This document shows positions 30,542 to 38,855 of a stretch of 64,000 nucleotides of DNA, one piece after another (position 1 is the first letter of the stretch; the number at the start of each line of letters is the position of its first letter). The stretch spans positions 3,100,001 through 3,164,000 of the forward strand of contig NZ_CP044344.1 of NCBI RefSeq assembly GCF_008761635.1, written 5' to 3'. Both the position numbers and the translations under genes were made by a program. Under the pieces are notes generated by a model. The model saw only the letters and a list, made by a program, of their open reading frames with translations, ran no database searches and was not told the DNA's origin. Source of the DNA: Nocardioides cynanchi. GTDB taxonomy: Bacteria; Actinomycetota; Actinomycetes; Propionibacteriales; Nocardioidaceae.

Positions 30542-31839
30542 GACCCGGTCTCCTGCCTCATCACGATCTGGTTGACGTCGATGTAGTCCGAGGCGAAGCC
30601 CGCCAGGGAGTACTCCAGGTAGAAGTGCCACATCCGGATGAAGGTCTCGTCGAAGCCGAGAGCCAGCACCTGCTCCCGCGCGGCGAGGAACCGGGTGTCC
30701 CACTGCCGCAGGGTCTCGGCGTAGTGCCGGCCGAACGAGAGCCGGTCGGTGACCCGCAAGCGGGTGTGGTCCCGGGTGATCTGGTCGATCACGTCGACCG
30801 AGGGCAGGAAGCCGCCAGGAAAGATGTACTTGTTGATCCAGGTGTAGGTGTTGCGGGTCGCCAGCATCCGGTCGTGCCGCATCGTGATCGCCTGGATGCC
30901 GACGGCACCCCCCGGCGCGAGCACGGCGTCGAGGGTGCCGAAGTACTCCTCCCAGAAGTCGAAGCCGACCGCCTCGATCATCTCCACCGACAGCACCGCG
31001 TCGTAGGCACCGAAGTGCGGCGACCCGACCGCGACGAGGTCGCGGTAGTCGAGCAGCTCGACGGTGACCCGGTCGGACAGGCCGGCGTCGGCGATGCGGC
31101 GCTCGGCGAGCTCCTTCTGCTCGGTCGACAGCGTGATCGAGTGCACGACCGCGCCCCGCCGTGCGGCTGCGATCGCGAGCTCGCCCCAGCCGGTGCCGAT
31201 CTCGAGCACGCGGCTGCCCGAGCGCACGTCGGTGTGGTCGAGCAGGCGCTCGATCTTGCGCCACTGCCCCTCGGCCAGGTCCGAGCCGGGCACCGGGTCG
31301 GTGGCCCGGGTGAACCCGTCGTCGTGGACCCGCTCGGCCTCGAACAGCGCCGAGGAGTAGCTCAGGCCCGGGTCGAGGAACAGCTCGAACAGGCCGTTGG
31401 ACAGGTCGTAGTGGTGGGCGATGTTGTTCTGCGAGTTGGCGGTGGTGCTCTTCTGGTGGTGCGGCGGGCGCAGCACCGCGAGTGCCCGCAGCCGCTGAAG
31501 GCTGGGCGGGACCAGGGTCGGCATCTCGGCCGCGAGCACGCTCAGGAAGGCCCCGAGGTCGGGCGCGTCCCAGGCGCCGGTGAGGTAGGCCTCGCCGAAG
31601 CCGATCAGTACACCCCGACCCAGCCGGGCGAAGAACTCCTCGGGCCGGTGGACGGTCATCGCCGGACCGCCGGTGCCCAGGGTCTCGTCGCCGAGGTGGA
31701 CGGTGACCGGCAGGCGCCGGACGCCGGCCAGGAAGATCCGCCGGGCGACGGCGGCCGACACCGTGGTGCGCAGGCCCCTGGGCACGGCGGCGAGGTCGGG
31801 CCACTGGTCGATGGCCGGACGGGCGATGGAGACGGTCAT
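30538..31839 (-). CDS. Cyclopropane-fatty-acyl-phospholipid synthase family protein (UfaA1/Rv0447c-like)
   Basis: 433 residues. SAM motif VLEIGTGWGELAIAAARRG, PHHQKSTTANSQNNIAHHYD just before the catalytic domain, and NKYIFPGGFLPSV near the end, as in UfaA1-type proteins. In contrast to the following paralogue, the Cfa active-site cysteine position is Ser (LSYSSALFEAERV) and the Glu-His pair reads MIEAVG, so chemistry may differ from simple cyclopropanation. ATGA overlap with the fused FAD/DUF1365 gene upstream. Part of the SigK-controlled lipid modification operon. Confidence 0.9.
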   Translation of the reverse strand: MTVSIARPAIDQWPDLAAVPRGLRTTVSAAVARRIFLAGVRRLPVTVHLGDETLGTGGPAMTVHRPEEFFARLGRGVLIGFGEAYLTGAWDAPDLGAFLSVLAAEMPTLVPPSLQRLRALAVLRPPHHQKSTTANSQNNIAHHYDLSNGLFELFLDPGLSYSSALFEAERVHDDGFTRATDPVPGSDLAEGQWRKIERLLDHTDVRSGSRVLEIGTGWGELAIAAARRGAVVHSITLSTEQKELAERRIADAGLSDRVTVELLDYRDLVAVGSPHFGAYDAVLSVEMIEAVGFDFWEEYFGTLDAVLAPGGAVGIQAITMRHDRMLATRNTYTWINKYIFPGGFLPSVDVIDQITRDHTRLRVTDRLSFGRHYAETLRQWDTRFLAAREQVLALGFDETFIRMWHFYLEYSLAGFASDYIDVNQIVMRQETGS

Positions 31840-33824
31840 CGGACGCCCTCCTGGTGGTGGTCGGGACGGGGCTGGATCGGCAGGCGGCGTGCCCACAACC
31901 AGATGCCCTGGGTTCGGATCGCGACGGCACCCCGGATTGCCTGGGGCGCGGCCCGCAGCGCGTTCGTCGTGGTCCGCTGCCCGGTCTGGGTGACGCTGAA
32001 GGCGGCACCGTCGTCGGTGTGCAGGGTGACCGAGACCAGCAGCTCGTCCCCGGGCACGGGGACGCTGAGGTCGTACCACCCGTCGGTGCCGTGGAACGGC
32101 GAGACGTAGAGCTTCTTGTCGGCCCGCGCGCGGCCGCGCTCGTCGGGGTGCACGAGGTAGGCGTGCCGGTCGCCGTAGGTGTTGTGCACCTCGACGATCA
32201 CGCCGGCCGGGGCATGGTGGCGGTCGAAGCACCAGAAGACGCTGATCGGGTTGAAGCAGTAGCCGAACGCGCGGGCGTTGGCCGCCATCAGCACCCGGCC
32301 GCCGGTCAGGTCGATGCCGTGAGCGGAGAGGAACGCGTCCACGTTGGCCCGGATGCCGCGCTCGGGCGAGCCGAGATGGTCACGGCCCTCGAAGCGGCCC
32401 AGCAGCCCGTGGTCGGGCAGGTCGTCGAGGTCGACCATCCAGGTGTGGGCGCGGTTGTCGAAGCTGCGCTTGAACGGGCGCCGCCGGACGTGCCGGATCC
32501 TGGTGTCGAACATCCCGGTCTCCGGGCTCCGCCGGCCGGCCGCGGCGTGAGTCTGCTCGGGCCAGGCCAGACCGAGGTGGGTCGCGGCGGCCGCCCCGGA
32601 CCGGGCGCCGTCCTCGTGGAAGCCCCAGCCGTGGTAGGCGCCCGCGAAGGCGAGGCGCTCGGTGTTCGCATCGGGCAGCTGCCGCTGGGCGGCGACCGAG
32701 GCGGGGGTGTACAGCGGGTGGGCGTACTCCATCCGCGCGATCACCTTCGACGGGTCGACCAGTGACTCGGTCCCGTCGCCGGCGCCGAGAGTGACCAGGT
32801 AGCGGGTCTGGGTCGGCAGCCGCTGGAGCCGGGTCAGGTCGTAGGTGACGGTCACCCCGGCGCGGGCCACGCGCGGGCGCAGGAAGTTCCAGGACGCCCG
32901 CGCGCGGGGCTCGCGGGGCAGCAGCGACTCGTCGGTGTGCAGCAGGGCGGGGTTGTCGGAGTAGGGGATGGCGACCAGCGCCTGGCGCTGGGCGGGGGTC
33001 GGGCTCTCGAGCATCGCCAGAGCCTGGTCGGGGTGGGTCGCGATGATCGCGGCGTCGTACGACGTGACCCGGCCGTTGCCGTCGGTGACTTCCACGCCGG
33101 TGGGGGTCTCGCGCACCGAGGTGACCTTGGTGCCGAGGCGCACGTCCGGCAGAGCGGCCGCGACCTTGGCGACGTACTCGCGGGAGCCACCGGCCACGGT
33201 GCGCCACTCGGGCGAGCCGGTGATCGCGAGCATCCCGTGGTGGGAGAGGAACTCGAAGAGGTAGCGGGCCGGGTAGTCCAGCGCGACCTCCGGGTCGCAC
33301 GACCACACGGCCGCCACGAGCGGCTCCATGAAGTGCCGCCCGAAGTACGCCGAGAAGCGGCCCTCGCTGAGGAAGTCGCGCAGGGTCTGGTCGCGGTTGA
33401 CCGCCGCTGCCGGGGTCTCCAGCAGCGCCCTGGCGCGCCGGTGGAAGCGCGGCACCTCCGTCAGCATCCGCAGGAACCGCGGTCGGGCCAGGTTGCGCCA
33501 GGTCGGGAACAGGCCGCTCGCGCCGAGGGCGCCGGCGTACTCCAGGCCCGCCTCCTCGTCGCGCACCGACATCGACATCTCCGACGTCTGAGTGGTGACG
33601 CCGAGCTCGTCGAAGAGCCGGATCAGGGTCGGGTAGGTCCGGCGGTTGTGCACGATGAACCCGGTGTCGATGGCCAAGCCGTCCACCTCGTGGGTGTCGG
33701 CATGGCCGCCGAGCCGGGTGTCGGCCTCGAACAGCGTCACGTCGGCGGTCTTCGCCGCGATGTGCGCTGCTGTGAGGCCCGCCACGCCGGACCCGATGAC
33801 CGCGATCCGCCGGGCGGGGGTCAC
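31836..33824 (-). CDS. Fusion: FAD-dependent oxidoreductase (Rv0449c-like) + DUF1365 (Rv0448c-like)
   Basis: 662 residues in one frame. Residues 1-437 are an FAD-dependent amine-oxidase-like protein (RIAVIGSGVAGLTAAHIA at 6-23, DTGFIVHNRRTYPTLIRLFD, the SPEWRTVAGGSREYV segment). Residues 438-662 are a full DUF1365 domain (FDTRIRHVRRRPFKRSFDNR, ANARAFGYCFNPISVFWCFD, KKLYVSPFHGTDGWY). In Mycobacterium tuberculosis these are adjacent separate genes, Rv0449c and Rv0448c, beside ufaA1. No stop or overlap lies at the junction (GMFDTRI, Met438 at 32513-32511). An internal start at that Met could also make free DUF1365. GTG start overlaps the rskA stop. The fusion supports a physical complex of the two activities in fatty-acid modification. 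Confidence 0.9.
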   Translation of the reverse strand: MTPARRIAVIGSGVAGLTAAHIAAKTADVTLFEADTRLGGHADTHEVDGLAIDTGFIVHNRRTYPTLIRLFDELGVTTQTSEMSMSVRDEEAGLEYAGALGASGLFPTWRNLARPRFLRMLTEVPRFHRRARALLETPAAAVNRDQTLRDFLSEGRFSAYFGRHFMEPLVAAVWSCDPEVALDYPARYLFEFLSHHGMLAITGSPEWRTVAGGSREYVAKVAAALPDVRLGTKVTSVRETPTGVEVTDGNGRVTSYDAAIIATHPDQALAMLESPTPAQRQALVAIPYSDNPALLHTDESLLPREPRARASWNFLRPRVARAGVTVTYDLTRLQRLPTQTRYLVTLGAGDGTESLVDPSKVIARMEYAHPLYTPASVAAQRQLPDANTERLAFAGAYHGWGFHEDGARSGAAAATHLGLAWPEQTHAAAGRRSPETGMFDTRIRHVRRRPFKRSFDNRAHTWMVDLDDLPDHGLLGRFEGRDHLGSPERGIRANVDAFLSAHGIDLTGGRVLMAANARAFGYCFNPISVFWCFDRHHAPAGVIVEVHNTYGDRHAYLVHPDERGRARADKKLYVSPFHGTDGWYDLSVPVPGDELLVSVTLHTDDGAAFSVTQTGQRTTTNALRAAPQAIRGAVAIRTQGIWLWARRLPIQPRPDHHQEGVR

Positions 33825-34558
33825 GTGGTCGACCTCAGCGGGAAGACCGCGATCGGGTCCGACGTCGGATGGGCAGAGCCGGTCTCGGGCTCGACGGTGA
33901 TCGCCGCGGCGGTGGCCGTGGCGGCGTCGCCGGCGAGCACGGTCGGCTCGGTGCTGTCGGTCATCAGGCCTGCCGAGACCATGCCCTGTCCCGGCTGCTG
34001 GAGCCAGAGCTGGTACGTCGTACCGGCTTGCGGCTCGGGCACGTGGTCGCCGATCATCACCGCACGCTTGAGCGAGGCCGACCGGACGATGGTCAGCTTG
34101 CCGCCGCCCGGCACCGGCTCGGTGATCTTGATGGCGTCCGGTGCGTTGATGATCTGGTCGGCCAAGTTGGTCTGGTTGGTCTGGTTGCCGGTCCAGGGAT
34201 GCCAGACGGCGGCGCCGCCGGCGGCCAGGATCAGCGCGACCACGGCAGCCACGAGTGCCGGCAGGGCGCGCCGACGCAGGCTCACAACCGATGCGCCAGC
34301 CGGAGCCGGGACAGGTGCAGTCGTCTCCGGCGGAAACGGACGCACCGTCCCGATGTCGGCCAACACCCGGGCGCGCAGCCCGGCGGGAGGCTCCTGGCTC
34401 TCGATCTCGGCCAGGTGGGCGGCCGTCTCGGTGAAGGACTGCACCTCGGCGCGGCACTCGGCACAAGCGGCCAGGTGACGCGCGAACTGCGCGCGCTCGA
34501 CGTCGTCGACAGCGTCCAGGGCGAAGGCGCCCGAGAGGCCGTGAATGTCGCTGTTCAT
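33821..34558 (-). CDS. rskA: Anti-sigma-K factor RskA
   Basis: 245 residues. Zinc-associated anti-sigma motif with His28, Cys32 and Cys35 (ARHLAACAECRAEV), a transmembrane helix (about 96-118, ALPALVAAVVALILAAGGAA) and the exported RskA domain (AVMIGDHVPEPQAGTTYQLWL, MVSAGLMTDS). It holds SigK at the membrane until an extracytoplasmic signal triggers its cleavage. ATG overlaps the sigK stop (ATGA), and its stop overlaps the GTG of the FAD/DUF1365 gene, so the sigma, its inhibitor and the lipid genes form one transcript. Confidence 0.93.
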   Translation of the reverse strand: MNSDIHGLSGAFALDAVDDVERAQFARHLAACAECRAEVQSFTETAAHLAEIESQEPPAGLRARVLADIGTVRPFPPETTAPVPAPAGASVVSLRRRALPALVAAVVALILAAGGAAVWHPWTGNQTNQTNLADQIINAPDAIKITEPVPGGGKLTIVRSASLKRAVMIGDHVPEPQAGTTYQLWLQQPGQGMVSAGLMTDSTEPTVLAGDAATATAAAITVEPETGSAHPTSDPIAVFPLRSTT

Positions 34559-35169
34559 GCCTGTGCCACCTCTCCGACGCCTAGTGCGTCTCTCAGCCGG
34601 ATCAGTCCGTCCCGGATCCGGGTCTTGGTCGTGCCGACCGGGAGGTCGAGCATCGTGGCCACTTCGGTGTGCGTGTAGCCGCCGAGGAACGCCAACTCGA
34701 TCGCCTGTCGCTGCTTGATCGTGAGGTGGTCGAGGGCGGCTCGGACCCGTGAGGCCTCCAGCGAGGCCGTGGCCGACTCCGCCGTCGAGTCGTGGTCGAC
34801 CGTCTGCTCCTGCTGGGTGTACGTCGTGTCCCTGCGGCTCGCCGCCTCGGCGGACCGGACCCGGTCGACCGACTTGCGGTGCACGATCGTGAGCAGCCAC
34901 GAGATGGCGCTGCCCCTGGTGTCGTCGAACCGTGCGGAGCTGCGCCAGCAGTCGAGGTAGACCTCCTGGACCACCTCCTCGGCCTGCGCCCGGTCGCGGA
35001 GCACCCGGACCGCGAGGCCGAAGGCCCGCGAGGCGGTCGCGTCGTACCACTCGGCGAACGCGGCCTCGTCGCCCCGGCTCGAGCGCTTGAGCAGCTCGGC
35101 CAGGTGCGCGCCTCCGGATCCGCCACCCTCCGCAGGAGGGTCGGTGGGTACCGACGCGAGATGGTTCAC
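34555..35169 (-). CDS. sigK: ECF RNA polymerase sigma factor SigK
   Basis: 204 residues. Region 2 at 37-105 (FAEWYDATASRAFGLAVRVL, AEEVVQEVYLDCWRSS, ISWLLTIVHRKSVDRVR) and region 4 at about 140-193 (LTIKQRQAIELAFLGGYTHT, EVATMLDLPVGTTKTRIRDG). The GGYTHTEVA..LPVGTTKTRIRDG pattern and the rskA partner identify SigK. GTG start at 35169; the 5' leader carries an inverted repeat GTCAGC..GCTGAC (35200-35218), and a SigK-type promoter lies at 35234-35260. It should direct its own operon and thus the membrane-lipid genes behind it. Confidence 0.94.
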   Translation of the reverse strand: MNHLASVPTDPPAEGGGSGGAHLAELLKRSSRGDEAAFAEWYDATASRAFGLAVRVLRDRAQAEEVVQEVYLDCWRSSARFDDTRGSAISWLLTIVHRKSVDRVRSAEAASRRDTTYTQQEQTVDHDSTAESATASLEASRVRAALDHLTIKQRQAIELAFLGGYTHTEVATMLDLPVGTTKTRIRDGLIRLRDALGVGEVAQA

Positions 35170-35233
35170 GGTTCGATCCTTGCGTGTCCGGGAGGTTCTG
35201 TCAGCGGTAGGTGCTGACGAGTTGTCGGCGGGG

Positions 35234-35260
35234 ATTCGCGGCCGTAGGTCTTCCGGATGG
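35234..35260 (-). promoter_or_regulatory. SigK-type autoregulatory promoter
   Basis: On the minus strand: CCATCC (35260-35255), 15-nt spacer, GCGAAT (35239-35234). The published mycobacterial SigK consensus is CCATCC / CCGAAT, so -35 matches exactly and -10 in five of six. Transcription start would fall near 35228, leaving a leader of about 60 nt. Confidence 0.7.
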
Positions 35261-35295
35261 GTGACCTCCGCCACTCCGTACCCCCGGGCCGGTGG

Positions 35296-35301
35296 CAGGA
35301 T
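35296..35301 (+). promoter_or_regulatory. -10 hexamer CAGGAT, leaderless start
   Basis: CAGGAT ends 6 nt before ATG 35308 of the enoyl-CoA hydratase gene, divergent from sigK. Confidence 0.45.
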
Positions 35302-35307
35302 GCGGCC

Positions 35308-36060
35308 ATGACCGACGAGCTGGTCCACTACGGCGTCGCGGACGCCGTCGCGACGATCACCCTGGACTCCCCCCACAACCGCAACGCGCTGTCCGCGCAG
35401 CTGGTGGGCGAGCTGTTCGAGCGGCTCGAGCGGGCCGAGGCCGACGACGACGTGAGGGTGGTGCTGGTCCGGCAGGAGGGCAAGGTCTTCTGCTCGGGTG
35501 CCGACCTGTCGGAGGCGACCACCGTCGGCATGGCCGAGGGCGCCCGCCGGATCGTGGAGCTCCAGCGCCTGATCGTGACCATGGCCAAGCCCGTGGTGAC
35601 CCGGGTCTCCGGTGCGGTCCGCGCCGGCGGCATCGGGATCGTCGCGGCCAGCGACGTCGCGATCAGTGCCGACGACGCGACGTACGCCCTGACCGAGGTG
35701 AAGCTCGGGCTGGCGGCCGCGATCATCTCGCTCACCGTCCATGCCCGGATGAGCCCCCGGGCGTCCTCCCTGACCACGCTGGGCGGCGAGCTGTTCACCG
35801 GTGCCCAGGCCGCCGACTACGGCCTCGTCACCCGGGCGGTGCCCGCCGACGAGCTCGACGCCGCCGTCGCCGGCGTCTGTGCCCAGCTGGCCACCGGCGC
35901 GCCGCAGGGGCTGCGGGAGTCCAAGCAGATCCTGAACCGCGACCTGGTCAAGCGGATCGACGAGTACGGCGCGGAGATGGCGTCGCTCAGCGCCCACCTG
36001 TTCGCCTCCGACGAGGCGCGCGAGGCGATGACCGCGTTCTTGGACCGGAAGAAGTCGTAG
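35308..36060 (+). CDS. Enoyl-CoA hydratase/isomerase family protein
   Basis: 250 residues of the crotonase fold: ATITLDSPHNRNALSAQL, the oxyanion segment KVFCSGADLSEAT, GAVRAGGIGIVAASDVAIS and a helical C-terminus. The second catalytic glutamate region (YALTEVKLGLAAAIIS) has Glu in the first position, and the usual following Pro is absent. It probably hydrates a 2-enoyl-CoA. It might supply the hydratase step missing from the atu-like operon 9 kb away, but nothing in the sequence links them. Divergent from sigK with separate promoters. Confidence 0.88.
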   Translation: MTDELVHYGVADAVATITLDSPHNRNALSAQLVGELFERLERAEADDDVRVVLVRQEGKVFCSGADLSEATTVGMAEGARRIVELQRLIVTMAKPVVTRVSGAVRAGGIGIVAASDVAISADDATYALTEVKLGLAAAIISLTVHARMSPRASSLTTLGGELFTGAQAADYGLVTRAVPADELDAAVAGVCAQLATGAPQGLRESKQILNRDLVKRIDEYGAEMASLSAHLFASDEAREAMTAFLDRKKS

Positions 36061-36096
36061 GCAACCTTCCGGTAGACCCGGCCGGTATCAACGGTC

Positions 36097-36627
36097 ATGA
36101 CCACCACGACCGCAGTCGACTCGGGAGGGCGCGTGCTGGAGGCCACGTTCGACGAGTTCGTCGCTGCCCGCTCCCGGGCCCTGCTGCGCACGGCGTACCT
36201 CCTCACCCATGACCACGCCCTCGCCGAGGACCTCCTCCAGACCGCGTTGACCAAGGCGTGGTTCGCCTGGCGACGCATCGACGGCAACCCCGAGCCCTAC
36301 GTACGCCGGATCCTGGTCAACACCTACGCCTCGTGGTGGCGCCGCCGGTGGAACGCCGAGCACCCGACCGAGGAGCTTCCCGAGCACCCGACCGACGACC
36401 CGGCGTCGCACACCGCCGAGCCGACCGACCTCTGGACCGCGATGGCGCGGCTGCCGCGCCGCCAGCGGGCCGTAGTGGTGCTGCGCTACTTCGAGGACCT
36501 CACCGAGGCCCAGACCGCCGAGGTGCTCGGCTGCTCGGTCGGCACCGTGAAGAGCCAGACCAGCAAGGCCTTCGCCAAGCTGCGCATCGACCCCGCCCTC
36601 GCCACGTCGGAAGGAGCCCCGCGATGA
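36097..36627 (+). CDS. SigE-family ECF RNA polymerase sigma factor
   Basis: 176 residues. Region 2 at 18-60 (ATFDEFVAARSRALLRTAYL, HALAEDLLQTALTKAWFAW), region 4 at 115-163 (MARLPRRQRAVVVLRYFEDL, AEVLGCSVGTVKSQTSKAFA). Same family as the sigma gene at 4000, but sequences are clearly diverged. The next gene overlaps its stop by 4 nt and encodes a membrane protein, so it is another sigma/anti-sigma-like pair. The gap before it holds GCAACC and GGTATC elements, but their spacing is not a clean ECF promoter. Confidence 0.9.
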   Translation: MTTTTAVDSGGRVLEATFDEFVAARSRALLRTAYLLTHDHALAEDLLQTALTKAWFAWRRIDGNPEPYVRRILVNTYASWWRRRWNAEHPTEELPEHPTDDPASHTAEPTDLWTAMARLPRRQRAVVVLRYFEDLTEAQTAEVLGCSVGTVKSQTSKAFAKLRIDPALATSEGAPR

Positions 36628-37883
36628 ACTCGCTGACCGACCTCAGGACCACCCTCGACCGGCACGCCGGGAGCGTCACCGACGAGGACGCCGTGATCCG
36701 GACCACCGCCGTGCGCCACCGCGTCGCCGCCGTGCGTCGTCGCCGGCGGGCCGTGGGTGGCGGCGCGCTCGCGGCCGTGATCGCCGCGACCGTCGGCGTC
36801 GTCGGTCTGCACCGCGCGCCCGGAGGCCGGGAGCCGGTGGTGCTGGGGCGGCGCGTACCGACCACGATGACGTCGCTCGGCTACACCTACCGCGCCGAGG
36901 GCTGGACCCGGACGGTCGCGGGACGAGGCAGCGTGCACATCGCCGCTTCCGATCAGCCCCGACTGCTGAGCTGGACGCTCGCGGGCACGTCGTCGGTCCG
37001 GCTGACCCTTCCCGGTGGGGACGTCTGGACCTCGCAGGCATCGGGCTTCGGCGACTTCGTGCAGATCCCGGCCGGCCAGGCCGGGGACCTCCGGATCGCC
37101 GCCGGCGACGGCAGCGTCGGGGTCGCGTCGTACGCCCTCACGAACGCGGCGCCCGTGGGCTACACCAAGGACGGCATCACCTTCCGTCAGACGGTGGACG
37201 GTGCACAGCTGTTGGGTGCTGTGATCGGGGACCGGGCGCAAGTCGACGCCAGCACGACGTTCACCGCGCCGTACGGCCGGCTCCAGGTCACCCTGTCGTG
37301 CCACGGCCTGCCGCGCGGCGACGCGGTGCACGTCTCCTTCAACGGTCACGAGCGGATCGCCGGTAACTGCAACGGCTCCGACACCTTCGACCCGGGGGCG
37401 GGCGGAGGCTCGCAGTTCCGGCTGCCCCACCCCGGCCGGCAGGTGACCATGCGGGTCTGGGCCAGCCACGGCGTCAAGGACCCAGTGCCTCTCCCGGTCG
37501 GTTCAGCGCCGCGGCTGCGGATGCTCGCGGGGGTCTACGGGCCCCTGGCCACGCAGGCCCTCGGTGGCTACCGCGTCGGGGAGTACGTCGAGTACGACGG
37601 CCACCTCTGGCAGGTCTTCACCCGCTACTCCTCACCCGAGGGGCTGCCTCTCCGCGCCCCCGCGCTGCACCGGCAGACGGTCGGGGCGATGGCCTGGCAC
37701 TCCGGGGCAGGCCGGACCGTGGTCTCCTTCGGTGCGGAGGGGATGACCCCCGAGGGGGGAAGCTTCGCTGGAGGCAAGGGTGCCATCGGCGATCTCTGGG
37801 TGCCGGCCGGTGCAGCGGTCCACGCGCGGTTCGTGCGCGGGAGCGGCTCGTTCGCAATCGCTCTCTACCGGCAGGTCGATTGA
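36624..37883 (+). CDS. Single-pass membrane protein paired with sigma factor (putative anti-sigma factor)
   Basis: 419 residues. A basic cytoplasmic N-terminus (RHRVAAVRRRRRAVGG, 31-46) and a transmembrane helix (about 46-62) precede a large exported, beta-rich domain with no recognised signature and two cysteines (LSCHGLP, GNCNGSD). Its exported part shows no obvious similarity to the membrane proteins at 2401 or 4499, so these SigE-family pairs carry different sensor domains. Coupled to the sigma gene by an ATGA overlap. Anti-sigma role inferred from position and topology only. Confidence 0.72.
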   Translation: MNSLTDLRTTLDRHAGSVTDEDAVIRTTAVRHRVAAVRRRRRAVGGGALAAVIAATVGVVGLHRAPGGREPVVLGRRVPTTMTSLGYTYRAEGWTRTVAGRGSVHIAASDQPRLLSWTLAGTSSVRLTLPGGDVWTSQASGFGDFVQIPAGQAGDLRIAAGDGSVGVASYALTNAAPVGYTKDGITFRQTVDGAQLLGAVIGDRAQVDASTTFTAPYGRLQVTLSCHGLPRGDAVHVSFNGHERIAGNCNGSDTFDPGAGGGSQFRLPHPGRQVTMRVWASHGVKDPVPLPVGSAPRLRMLAGVYGPLATQALGGYRVGEYVEYDGHLWQVFTRYSSPEGLPLRAPALHRQTVGAMAWHSGAGRTVVSFGAEGMTPEGGSFAGGKGAIGDLWVPAGAAVHARFVRGSGSFAIALYRQVD

Positions 37884-37902
37884 CACGCCAGCCGCGAGCC
37901 GG

Positions 37903-38722
37903 TCAGGTGTCGGCCAGCGACCGGGTCAGGTGCACCAGCGTCATGAAGGTCCGGAAGAGCCGGAGCGGGTCGTCGTCGGTGAAGGACACCCGACGCCCGT
38001 CGAGGCGGGTCACACCGGCGATCCAGGTGGCCTGCTCGGCCAGGTCGGGCGAGAGCAGCTCCACCTCGATCGTGGCGGGCAACGAGATCGCCGGAGCGGA
38101 CGGCAGCGACCCCAGCGCGGCAGCCACGCCGTCGCGGATCCGCTCCCGGGCGAGGTCGGGGTGGAGGTGCTCGGCCGCGTAGCGGCTGACCGACCGCTTC
38201 ACCTCGATCGCCTCGATGCCGGGGCAGAACGGGTCCGCCTCCGGCCCGACGTACTGGTCGCCGGTGATCACCGCGACCGGCACGCCGTGGTGCTGGGCGA
38301 CGAGCGCGTTCAGTCCGGCCTCACCGGTCGTGGCCCCGTTGAGGGTGACGCCGGCGATCGCCCGCGGGTTGTAGGTGTGGGAGAGGACCCCCGGGTGTCG
38401 CCATCGCCGCGTGGTAGCCCAGGAAGACCACGGCGTCGAAGGACGCGTCGAGGCCCTCCATCATGTAGAGCGGCTTGAACCGACCCGAGAGGTACGACGC
38501 GCGGGCGCGCAGCGCGTCGGGCGGCAGGTTGCGCATGGCCGAGTGAGCGTCGTTCACCAGGATCTGCGACGACCCGGCCGCGACGCACCCGTCGATCGCG
38601 GCGTTCACCTCGCCCACGAGCAGGTCCCGCCCGAGCGCGTAGTCGTCTCCCCCCGCCAGGCACTGCTCCCAGGCGACGATGCCGGCCACGCCCTCCATGT
38701 CGACGGAGATGTAGACCTTCAC
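37903..38722 (-). pseudogene. D-aminopeptidase (DppA, M55 family), frameshifted at 38388-38392
   Basis: From ATG 38722: KVYISVDMEGVAGIVAWEQC, with the metal-ligand D-M-E of M55 peptidases, through NDAHSAMRNLPPD to FLGYHAAMATPG near 38388. The expected continuation (VLSHTYNPRAIAGVTLNGAT, then GEAGLNALVAQHHGVPVAVI) is found one frame over, running to the stop at 37903. One extra base in the C5 run (38388-38392 on the plus strand) explains the shift. An intact enzyme of about 273 residues would hydrolyse D-amino-acid peptides, probably from peptidoglycan. Homopolymer position makes a sequencing error as likely as real decay. Confidence 0.85.
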
Positions 38723-38786
38723 CCGGTCGAGCCTGTCACACGCGCCGGATCTGGGCGTCGGGTCACCGACGAGCCGTGGGACCGGT

Positions 38787-38832
38787 TACGATTGTGGGCT
38801 CGCGAATTCAGAGGACACCGCCGATCGGCGGT
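38787..38832 (+). promoter_or_regulatory. -10 box and 16-bp perfect palindrome upstream of the HelD-like gene
   Basis: TACGAT (38787-38792) is a good -10. The palindrome ACCGCCGATCGGCGGT (38817-38832) lies in the leader, 23 nt before the TTG start. It may be an operator or an RNA hairpin. The rifampicin-associated element described upstream of some HelR genes is not seen. Confidence 0.45.
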
Positions 38833-38855
38833 CGGGGAACCGAGGGGACGCTTTC

